DNA from: Candidatus Nesterenkonia stercoripullorum | GTDB taxonomy: Bacteria; Actinomycetota; Actinomycetes; Actinomycetales; Micrococcaceae | Reading direction: 5' to 3' | Length of the DNA stretch: 5,768 nucleotides | Assembly (NCBI GenBank): GCA_019114115.1 | Contig: DXGD01000064.1 | Coordinates: 1 to 5,768, forward strand | Notes under the pieces: model-generated | Told to the model about the DNA's origin: nothing | The model's database searches: none | The model's input: the letters and a program-made list of their open reading frames with translations, nothing else | Made by a program: the position numbers and the translations under genes | In this document: one piece after another, positions 1 to 5,768 of the stretch | How the letters are laid out: each line of letters opens with the position of its first letter | Numbering within the stretch: position 1 is the first letter of the stretch

Positions 1-1073
1 GCGCGGGCCACTGTCTCAGTCCCCCGCGCGAACGCCTCCATCTCGAAGACGCCCATCGGCCCGTTCCAGAAGACCGTGTTCGAGTCCTTGATCTCCGCTG
101 CGAAGGCCTCGGCGCTGCGTGGGCCGATATCCAGGCCCAGGGCGTCCGTGCCGGCTTCTCCGCCTTCCAGACGCTCGACGGGAAGGACCTCGTAACCGGC
201 GTCGGCGGCGAAACGATGCGCCATGACGATATCGGTGGGCAGCACGATGCGGCATTCAAGCTCCTCGGCGCGCTGCAGGAATCCGCGCACCGTGTCCAGC
301 TTGTCGTCCTCGACCAATGAGCTGCCGATGCCGTATCCCTGGGCCTTGAGGAAGGTGAACACCATGCCGCCCCCGACGAGAAGCGTGTCAGCACGCTCCA
401 TGAGGTTCTCGATGACGGCGAGCTTATCGGATACCTTCGAACCGCCCAGCACCACAGTGTAGGGACGCTCCGGCGACGTCGTCAGTCGCTCCAGGACCTT
501 CAACTCGTCGCGGACCAGGTCGCCCTGGTAAGCAGGCAGTTCCTCGGTGATCTCGGCGACTGAGGCGTGACGACGGTGGACTGCGCCGAAAGCATCGTTC
601 ACATAAGCGCCTCCCTCGCCGGTCAGCGCGGCGAGGTCCTGAGCCAGCGCCACGCGCTCGGAGGCTGTCTTCGACGTTTCCCGCGGGTCGAACCGGATGT
701 TCTCCAGGAGCAGGATCTCCCCGTCAGCAAGCTGCTCAGCACGTCGTGCGGCATCCTCCCCGACGACGTCCTGGGCCTGGACGATAGTCCGCTGGGTCAG
801 CTCTGACATGCGCTGCGCCACAGGCCGCAGTGAGTACTGCGGATCAGGCTCGCCTTTGGGGCGGCCCAGGTGAGCCACGACCAGGACCCTGGCACCCGCG
901 CTGGCCAGCTGCTCCAACACCGGCAGGGAGGCCCGGACGCGTCCGTCGTCGGTGACTTCGCCGTCGCTGAGCGGGACGTTCAGATCCGAGCGGACCAGAA
1001 TGCGGCGGCCAGCGACCGACGAGTCGAGGAGATCTTGCAGGGTCTTCGCCGAGAGCGGCTGTGAGCTGGTCAT
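1..1073 (-). CDS. pgk: phosphoglycerate kinase, 3' end cut by window edge
   Basis: Cytoplasmic glycolytic enzyme that transfers phosphate from 1,3-bisphosphoglycerate to ADP, giving 3-phosphoglycerate and ATP. I translated the minus strand from the ATG at 1073; the frame stays open to the window edge, giving 357 complete codons of a protein normally near 400. Seen directly: VRSDLNVP (27-34, substrate loop), HLGRPKG (68-74), ENIRF, NDAFGAVHRRHAS, GGSKVSDK (hinge/nucleotide region), GGGMVFTFLKAQG, and FWNGPMGVFE near the cut. The C-terminal GGGDS-type phosphate loop should lie beyond the edge. No in-frame ATG or GTG lies just upstream of 1073. The best Shine-Dalgarno-like motif (AAGGA, 1090-1094) sits about 16 nt away, which is far, so the exact start is slightly uncertain. 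It follows gap in the same direction after 248 nt. Identity is secure. Confidence 0.97.
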   Translation of the reverse strand, partial: MTSSQPLSAKTLQDLLDSSVAGRRILVRSDLNVPLSDGEVTDDGRVRASLPVLEQLASAGARVLVVAHLGRPKGEPDPQYSLRPVAQRMSELTQRTIVQAQDVVGEDAARRAEQLADGEILLLENIRFDPRETSKTASERVALAQDLAALTGEGGAYVNDAFGAVHRRHASVAEITEELPAYQGDLVRDELKVLERLTTSPERPYTVVLGGSKVSDKLAVIENLMERADTLLVGGGMVFTFLKAQGYGIGSSLVEDDKLDTVRGFLQRAEELECRIVLPTDIVMAHRFAADAGYEVLPVERLEGGEAGTDALGLDIGPRSAEAFAAEIKDSNTVFWNGPMGVFEMEAFARGTETVAR

Positions 1074-1105
1074 GCGCTTAGGGTACCAATCCTTGGTGAG
1101 GTTAT

Positions 1106-1138
1106 GCCTGGGGTCGGCCTGGGGTCGGCCTGGGGTCG
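1106..1138. repeat. three perfect tandem copies of an 11-bp unit
   Basis: The unit GCCTGGGGTCG occurs three times head to tail without mismatch (1106-1116, 1117-1127, 1128-1138), just upstream of pgk. The 11-bp period is close to one DNA helical turn, so the copies present the same face. On the minus strand the array adjoins TAACCT (1099-1104), a possible -10 of TANNNT type. CCGACC (1123-1128), inside the array, lies 18 nt from it as a poor -35. That would put the transcript start inside the AAGGA motif and leave almost no leader, so the promoter reading is weak. The array may equally be slipped-strand expansion with no role. Confidence 0.85.
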
Positions 1139-1187
1139 CTGCGCAGAAGTGGTCAGCCTGTGGTGCAGGTACCAGGCGCTCGGAAGA

Positions 1188-1239
1188 CCAGGGACCGGCC
1201 GCGGGAGCGCCGCAGCGCAAAATCGCGACCGGTCCCTGG
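1188..1239 (-). terminator. large interrupted inverted repeat between gap and pgk
   Basis: Arms CCAGGGACCGG (1188-1198) and CCGGTCCCTGG (1229-1239) are perfect 11-bp complements. After one unpaired position the stem continues with CGCG/CGCG (1200-1203 and 1224-1227). The 20-nt loop contains a further GCGC/GCGC pairing on the minus strand. It lies about 80-130 nt past the gap stop, so it could end or process the gap transcript. No U-run follows (minus strand continues TCTTCC), so it is not a canonical intrinsic terminator; U-less hairpin terminators have been proposed in Actinobacteria. It could also be a leader structure for pgk or stabilise the gap mRNA 3' end. Confidence 0.45.
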
Positions 1240-1253
1240 ATCAGGCCGGGCAG

Positions 1254-1315
1254 AGCTGAGACGGCTCCTGCCGGAGCGACCCCGGGAGCCACATCAACTT
1301 TGAGTCAGCTCAGCT
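1254..1315 (-). terminator. nested stem-loop just after the gap stop
   Basis: An outer pair AGCTGAG (1254-1260) / CTCAGCT (1309-1315) encloses two alternative inner pairings that share GGCTCC: GCTCC (1264-1268) with GGAGC (1273-1277) across a 4-nt loop, or GGCTCC (1263-1268) with GGAGCC (1285-1290). It begins 7 nt after the gap stop codon on the minus strand, where a terminator or 3'-end stabilising hairpin would be expected. There is no U-tract, so termination is a guess. Confidence 0.35.
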
Positions 1316-1321
1316 GTGACG

Positions 1322-2476
<1,155 letters not shown>

Positions 2477-2479
<3 letters not shown>

Positions 2480-2491
2480 AACGTCGTTGTT
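2477..2491. promoter_or_regulatory. 15-bp palindrome, possible operator
   Basis: AACAACG (2477-2483) and CGTTGTT (2485-2491) are perfect inverted copies around one central base. As RNA this gives only a 6-bp stem with a 3-nt loop, so a dimeric DNA-binding protein site is more likely. It touches the outer end of the 21-bp stem-loop and shares three bases with it. I do not recognise the motif as the site of a known regulator. Confidence 0.4.
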
Positions 2492-2535
2492 CTCAGGCTG
2501 TCTGTAGAACTCAGTCTTCAGTTTTGCTCAGATCC

Positions 2536-2565
2536 ATTATCTCACAGGTCCGTGCTACCGGACAG
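2536..2565 (-). promoter_or_regulatory. possible distal gap promoter, extended -10 type
   Basis: The minus strand has GATAAT (2536-2541) preceded by TGA, an extended -10 arrangement. CTGTCC (2560-2565) lies 18 nt upstream as a poor -35 (3 of 6). Transcription would start near 2529, giving a gap leader of about 200 nt that includes the palindrome and the 21-bp stem-loop. An inverted repeat GTCCG-N6-CGGAC (2548-2563) lies between the hexamers and could be an operator. This is one of the few AT-containing stretches in the spacer. Confidence 0.4.
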
Positions 2566-2627
2566 TTATTATCCGGCGCTGCGCCTCGCGCTGACCTGGC
2601 AGCCAGAACTGCAGCGGAGCTGTCACA

Positions 2628-3251
2628 TCAGGGAGCGACCAGCTTCGCGCCGCCCGCCTGTGCGGCCGCGAGCCGCGAAGCCACGTCTTCCCAGTTCACG
2701 ATGTTCCAGAAGGCCTTCACATAGTCAGGCTTGACGTTGACGTAGTCGAGGTAGAACGCGTGCTCCCACATGTCCAGCATCAGCAGCGGGACCGTGCCGA
2801 CCGGAACATTGCCCTGCTGATCGTAGAGCTGCTCGATCACGAGGTTGCCGCCGATCGGCTCGTAGGCCAGCAGAGCCCAGCCGGATCCCTGGAGGGTCAG
2901 CGCGGCATTGGTGAAGTGAGACTGGAATGCGTCAAAGGAGCCGAAGTACTCGTTGATCGCGGCAGCCAGCTCGCCCTCGGGACGCTCCTGGCCCTCTGGT
3001 GAGAGGTTCTTCCAGAAGATCGAGTGGTTGGTGTGGCCACCGAGGTTGAAGGCCAGATCCTTGGAGAGCTTCGAGACGTTGCCGAAGTCGCCCTTCTCAC
3101 GAGCCTCAGCCAGCTGCTCGAGAGCGGTATTGGCGCCCTTGACGTAAGTGGCGTGATGCTTCGAGTGGTGAAGCTCCATGATCCGAGCGGAGATATGCGG
3201 CTCCAGCGCCGCGTAGTCATAGTCCAATTCGGGAAGGGTGTACTCAGCCAC
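2628..3251 (-). CDS. sodA: superoxide dismutase, Mn/Fe family (207 aa)
   Basis: Dismutates superoxide to hydrogen peroxide and oxygen. No signal peptide is visible, so it is presumably cytoplasmic, though close mycobacterial relatives are exported without one. Domains: N-terminal helical hairpin (about 1-85), then the alpha/beta C-terminal domain. The four metal ligands are present: His28 (LHHSKHH), His76 ([10 protein letters not shown]), Asp160 and His164 ([10 protein letters not shown]). The length and ligand numbering match what I recall of the Mycobacterium tuberculosis enzyme. The second-sphere residue is Gln145 (YDQQGN) where that iron enzyme has His, which hints at manganese; metal use is not certain from sequence. 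The start is GTG at 3251, with AGGAGG 5 nt before it and the conserved AEYTLP N-terminus. It lies alone between whiA and gap, with long spacers on both sides. Confidence 0.96.
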   Translation of the reverse strand: MAEYTLPELDYDYAALEPHISARIMELHHSKHHATYVKGANTALEQLAEAREKGDFGNVSKLSKDLAFNLGGHTNHSIFWKNLSPEGQERPEGELAAAINEYFGSFDAFQSHFTNAALTLQGSGWALLAYEPIGGNLVIEQLYDQQGNVPVGTVPLLMLDMWEHAFYLDYVNVKPDYVKAFWNIVNWEDVASRLAAAQAGGAKLVAP

Positions 3252-3256
3252 GGTGT

Positions 3257-3262
3257 CCTCCT
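3257..3262 (-). promoter_or_regulatory. sodA ribosome binding site (supports the GTG start)
   Basis: A perfect AGGAGG on the minus strand, 5 nt before GTG at 3251. It is the strongest ribosome binding site in the window, consistent with high expression, and it fixes the GTG as the start. Confidence 0.9.
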
Positions 3263-3265
3263 AGA

Positions 3266-3289
3266 GACATTCGTCGATGACATTCATCG
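3266..3289. repeat. direct repeat and palindrome ahead of sodA
   Basis: GACATTCGTCG (3266-3276) is repeated as GACATTCATCG (3279-3289), one mismatch in 11 and 13 bp apart. The second copy forms part of a palindrome CGATGA-CAT-TCATCG (3275-3289). Further copies of the core are CATTCATC at 3331-3338 and, inverted, GATGAAT at 3402-3408. The cluster lies between the weak sodA promoter candidate and its ribosome binding site, where a repressor or RNA-level control could act. I do not recognise the motif; it is not a DtxR/IdeR-type iron box. Confidence 0.5.
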
Positions 3290-3335
3290 GTATTCGGCGC
3301 TGCCACGCATCTGGCGGCCTGCACCGTCCTCATTC

Positions 3336-3364
3336 ATCCTATGTCGCCTCAGCCTGCAGGAAAA
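3336..3364 (-). promoter_or_regulatory. weak candidate promoter for sodA
   Basis: The minus strand has TAGGAT (3336-3341), a fair TANNNT -10. TTTTCC (3359-3364) lies 17 nt upstream as a poor -35 (three of six). Transcription would begin near 3329, leaving a leader of about 78 nt that carries the direct repeats. One CATTCATC repeat (3331-3338) overlaps the -10. Chosen for its position and -10 only. Confidence 0.33.
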
Positions 3365-3411
3365 AGGGAGAAGCTGCAGTGGAGCGCGGTGTTCACCACC
3401 AGATGAATATT

Positions 3412-3428
3412 CGCACCCCTGGGGGGCG
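3412..3428 (-). terminator. possible whiA terminator
   Basis: A short GC-rich inverted repeat, CGC-x-CCC against GGG-x-GCG around a 3-nt loop, with one internal mismatch. It begins 19 nt after the whiA stop on the minus strand and is followed by the AT-rich GAATATTC (3405-3412). There is no true U-run, so this is tentative, but the position between whiA and sodA is right. Confidence 0.38.
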
Positions 3429-3447
3429 TCTTGTGGTGGCTGACTCC

Positions 3448-4428
3448 TCAGGAGGCCGCGCCAGCAGAATCAGCGCCGTTGTCGGTGCCCGCAATCCCCT
3501 GCTCACTGGCGCGCTTATCGGCCATCGCGAGCAGTCTGCGGATGCGTCCGGCGATGGCGTCCTTCGTCATCGGCGGATTCGCCATGCGGCCGAGTTCGTC
3601 GAGCGAAGCCTGCTTATGCTGAATTCTCAGTTGACCTGCGTATTTGAGGTGATCGGGGACGTCGTCCCCGAGGATGTCCAGGGCACGTTCGACCCGCGCT
3701 CCGGCCGCCACTGCGGCCTGCGCCGACCGCCTGAGATTCGCGTCGTCGAAGTTGGCGAGCCGGTTGGCGGTCGCCCGCACCTCTTTGCGCATACGCCGCT
3801 CTTCCCATGTCAGCAGCGTCTGATGAGCGCCCATATGAGTCAGCAGCTTGGCGATCGACTCACCGTCGCGGATCACGACGCGATCGATGCTGCGGACTTC
3901 GCGGGCTTTGGCCGTGATGCCCAGACGACGTGCGGACCCGACGAGGGCCAAGGCGGCTTCCGGACCGGGGCAGGTCACTTCCAGGGCAGAGGATCTGCCC
4001 GGCTCGGTGAGCGAACCATGGGCGAGGAAAGCACCCCGCCAGGCTGAGACGGCGTCGAGGATCGACCCGTTGACGATGACCGATGGAAGTCCGCGCACCG
4101 GCCGGCCCCTGGCGTCCAGCAGGCCCGTCTGCCGAGCGAGCGCCTCGCCATCGCGCACGACGCGGACCACATACCGGGAACCGCGTTTAAGCCCGCCACC
4201 GGAGACCACGATGACCTCGGGGGTATGACCATACACCTCGGAGATCGCCGTCTTCAGCCGCCGTGCCGAGGCCGCATGATCGAGCTCGGCCTCGATCACG
4301 ATGCGTCCTGAGATGATGTGCAACCCGCCGGCGAACCGCAGCAGCGCGGAAACCTCCGCTTTGCGCTCGGAGGTGGCGGCCGCATCCTGACGGGAGAGCT
4401 CTTCTTTGACCGATTCGGTCAGCGCCAT
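3448..4428 (-). CDS. whiA: WhiA, DNA-binding regulator of division/sporulation (326 aa)
   Basis: WhiA proteins fuse a degenerate LAGLIDADG homing-endonuclease fold to a C-terminal helix-turn-helix. In Streptomyces WhiA acts with WhiB on sporulation and division genes such as ftsZ; in Bacillus it affects division and chromosome segregation. Seen: [12 protein letters not shown]-terminus; [16 protein letters not shown] (23-38), the first LAGLIDADG-like helix; RYVVRV (85-90); the family hallmark [16 protein letters not shown] (132-147) and [15 protein letters not shown] (150-164), the second repeat; [15 protein letters not shown] (209-223), ahead of the linker; and helix-turn-helix ASLDELG...[16 protein letters not shown] (274-300). 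The last 20 residues are a low-complexity tail. The frame runs 31 codons further upstream to 4521, but family proteins begin with MALT and GAGG lies about 10 nt ahead of this ATG, so 4428 is chosen. Length is typical. Confidence 0.96.
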   Translation of the reverse strand: MALTESVKEELSRQDAAATSERKAEVSALLRFAGGLHIISGRIVIEAELDHAASARRLKTAISEVYGHTPEVIVVSGGGLKRGSRYVVRVVRDGEALARQTGLLDARGRPVRGLPSVIVNGSILDAVSAWRGAFLAHGSLTEPGRSSALEVTCPGPEAALALVGSARRLGITAKAREVRSIDRVVIRDGESIAKLLTHMGAHQTLLTWEERRMRKEVRATANRLANFDDANLRRSAQAAVAAGARVERALDILGDDVPDHLKYAGQLRIQHKQASLDELGRMANPPMTKDAIAGRIRRLLAMADKRASEQGIAGTDNGADSAGAAS

Positions 4429-4596
4429 GATGTTGGTTCCTCGGGCTTCTCGTGAGACTGCATATCGCCGGTCGCGGTCTGTTCCAGTGCACCAGGTCCG
4501 CAAGAACCTCGGCTCCGCCATGGTACTGGATCGACGCCGGCTTTCCCCATCCAGCGTAGTGAGCGGGCGCAGCCTGGAGGGATTTGTATCCTCAGC
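4429..4596. other. yvcK-whiA spacer, 168 nt
   Basis: No convincing gene or promoter. The whiA frame stays open through its first 93 nt, but the conceptual peptide (rich in Arg and Thr) resembles nothing I know and has no ribosome binding site at 4521. The only structure is a weak inverted repeat CTGGAT (4526-4531) / ATCCAG (4549-4554) around GCCGGC. TACGCT, TACCAT and TACAAA on the minus strand fit a loose -10 but have no matching -35. Confidence 0.5.
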
Positions 4597-5640
4597 TCAG
4601 AGCGGCTCCCGGAAGACCTCGGTGAAGGCGATCGCCAATCGCAGCGGGTCATGGACGTCGTGCCGGTCGGCGTCACGGACTTTGTGGTACCGGACCTCTG
4701 CGCCAAGAGCCTGGGCAGCCTCCTCAAATCCCGCACGTTCACCCTCTCTGATGGACTCCGGGTCAGCGATGATCCGATCAATGCGGAGCTCCGGTGCGTA
4801 CTCTTGCAGCACCCCCAGGTGCTCCGCTGCACTCATGCCCGAGGTCTCATCGACGTCGTCAGTGAGGTTCATCACGATACACCGCTTGGACTCTGTCTCG
4901 CACAGCGCGCTGCGCAGATCTTCCAGCAACAGGTGCGGCAGCACCGAGGTGTACCAGGAGCCAGGCCCGAACACGATCCAGTCGCTGAGTTCGATGGCGG
5001 TCAGCGCCTCTTCGCAGGCGCGCGCCTCGGCAGGGTGGATCCGGACATCGCTCAGGCGTCCGCGCAGGCCAGCCCGGGCCAGCTCGGCCTGGGAGTCGAC
5101 ACGCACAGGGTCCCCCGGCTGGCCCGTCTCGCCGGTCTGGTCTGTGGAGACGACCCCCGACATGTGCAGCGGCTGCCGGGACATCGGCAGGACCTGGCCA
5201 CGCGCTCCGAGCAGCGAGCCCGCCCAGCGCAGGCCTTCGACGGCGTCGCCGATGAGATCCCACAGCGCGACGATGAGCAGATTGCCCATCGCATGATCGT
5301 CCAGGCTCCCGGTGATGCCTTCGCGGGAGGCGAATCGGTGCTGCATGACCGTGGCCCAGGTGCGGCCCCACTCCGTGTCATCGCATAACGCTGCCAGCGC
5401 CATGCGCAGGTCGCCGGGCGGGAGGACGTCCATGTCCTGGCGGAGTCGGCCGGAGGAGCCGCCGTCGTCGGCGACCGTGACGATCGCGGTGAGGTGCTCT
5501 GCGGCGATCACGCGCAGCGCGGCAAGCGTCGCGGACAGCCCATGGCCTCCGCCGAGGGCCGAGACGCGCAGACTCGCCCGCTCCCCCGGCTCACCCTGAG
5601 GGACCAGCGACGGCAGAGCACCGGTGACGTTCTGCACCAC
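4597..5640 (-). CDS. yvcK: YvcK / gluconeogenesis-factor family, CofD-like protein (347 aa)
   Basis: Member of the CofD-like superfamily. Known from the family: Bacillus YvcK is needed for growth on gluconeogenic carbon sources and for cell shape, and Mycobacterium CuvA acts in cell-wall metabolism; both bind UDP-sugars. Seen: nucleotide loop GGGHGLS (30-36), DDGGSSGRLR (58-67), PPGDLR (74-79), GNLLI (119-123), GPGSWYTSVLPHLL (225-238), and VMNLTDD followed by the helical C-terminal part. The stretch about 163-185 is acidic and Gly/Thr-rich and may be a loop longer than usual. The first 22 residues are variable. The start is GTG at 5640, 2 nt after the rapZ stop, with GGGAG 5 nt upstream; the next codon is also GTG and could start instead. 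No signal peptide or membrane segment, so it is cytoplasmic. Confidence 0.95.
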   Translation of the reverse strand: MVQNVTGALPSLVPQGEPGERASLRVSALGGGHGLSATLAALRVIAAEHLTAIVTVADDGGSSGRLRQDMDVLPPGDLRMALAALCDDTEWGRTWATVMQHRFASREGITGSLDDHAMGNLLIVALWDLIGDAVEGLRWAGSLLGARGQVLPMSRQPLHMSGVVSTDQTGETGQPGDPVRVDSQAELARAGLRGRLSDVRIHPAEARACEEALTAIELSDWIVFGPGSWYTSVLPHLLLEDLRSALCETESKRCIVMNLTDDVDETSGMSAAEHLGVLQEYAPELRIDRIIADPESIREGERAGFEEAAQALGAEVRYHKVRDADRHDVHDPLRLAIAFTEVFREPL

Positions 5641-5642
5641 GA

Positions 5643-5768
5643 CTACTCCCGGCCCAGGTCTCGGTGAATAGTGTTGACCACGACATTGGGCATCTGGTCG
5701 AGGCGGCGGGCGAGCTCCTCAGCGATGGCCACCGAGCGGTGCTTGCCGCCGGTGCAGCCCACGGCGAT
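5643..5768 (-). CDS. rapZ: RapZ/YvcJ C-terminal end, 5' part off window
   Basis: Only the last 41 codons and the TAG stop (5643-5645) are present. I translated these from the minus strand. They contain [17 protein letters not shown] followed by an [14 protein letters not shown] tail. GCTGGKHRS is the hallmark of the RapZ C-terminal domain, which in Escherichia coli binds glucosamine-6-phosphate and the small RNAs GlmY and GlmZ. The N-terminal P-loop NTPase domain would lie beyond 5768. Gram-positive YvcJ relatives hydrolyse nucleotides, but their role is less clear and GlmY/GlmZ are not known there. The 2-nt distance to yvcK fits the conserved rapZ-yvcK-whiA order. Confidence 0.93.
   Translation of the reverse strand: MAVGCTGGKHRSVAIAEELARRLDQMPNVVVNTIHRDLGRE
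5646..5650 (-). promoter_or_regulatory. yvcK ribosome binding site inside the rapZ end
   Basis: GGGAG on the minus strand overlaps the last rapZ codons just ahead of the TAG stop. It lies 5 nt before the GTG at 5640 and 8 nt before the GTG at 5637, so ribosomes ending rapZ could restart on yvcK. Spacing does not clearly decide between the two GTG codons. Confidence 0.7.

Noticed and set aside
1106..1138. Tandem repeat as part of a CRISPR array
   Set aside because: The units are contiguous with no spacers, far too short, and no cas genes are present.
3277..4047. A 256-codon plus-strand open frame across the sodA-whiA spacer and the whiA 3' half
   Set aside because: It is antisense to a clear whiA frame, lacks a ribosome binding site and has no recognisable domain.
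4406..5388. Long plus-strand frames antisense to yvcK (4406-5296 and 4651-5388)
   Set aside because: Low-complexity Ser/Arg-rich or unrecognisable translations opposite a protein with all YvcK motifs; compositional artefacts.

Overview
The window looks like the conserved glycolysis / cell-wall-regulation locus of a high-GC Gram-positive bacterium. GC is roughly 60-65% by eye, third codon positions are strongly G/C, and two genes start with GTG. All six genes lie on the minus strand. In transcription order they are rapZ (3' end only), yvcK, whiA, sodA, gap and pgk (missing its 3' end). The whiA protein has an actinobacterial-type sequence. A block of rapZ-yvcK-whiA followed by gap-pgk is typical of Actinobacteria. 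A superoxide dismutase gene between whiA and gap suggests Micrococcales, perhaps Micrococcaceae; that placement is recalled, not searched.

Layout from the right edge: rapZ ends 2 nt before yvcK, so the two are very likely translationally coupled. A 168-nt spacer separates yvcK from whiA. A 196-nt spacer before sodA holds a possible whiA terminator, a weak sodA promoter candidate and a direct-repeat/palindrome cluster just ahead of the sodA ribosome binding site. A 295-nt spacer between sodA and gap is the most structured part of the window. It holds an extended -10 promoter candidate with overlapping inverted repeats, a 15-bp palindrome, and a 21-bp stem-loop that pairs completely only as minus-strand RNA. 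A 248-nt spacer between gap and pgk holds two hairpins and three perfect tandem copies of an 11-bp unit.

How the genes work together: GAPDH and PGK catalyse consecutive steps of lower glycolysis. SodA is a Mn/Fe-family superoxide dismutase. WhiA is a DNA-binding regulator of division and sporulation genes. YvcK (a CofD-like nucleotide-sugar-binding protein) and RapZ (a P-loop protein with a metabolite/RNA-binding C-terminal domain) tie cell-wall precursor metabolism to carbon status in the organisms where they have been studied.

I found no mobile element, CRISPR array, tRNA, rRNA or recognisable riboswitch, and no novel gene system. What deserves a second look is intergenic: the sodA-gap stem-loop, the palindromes and the phased repeats.
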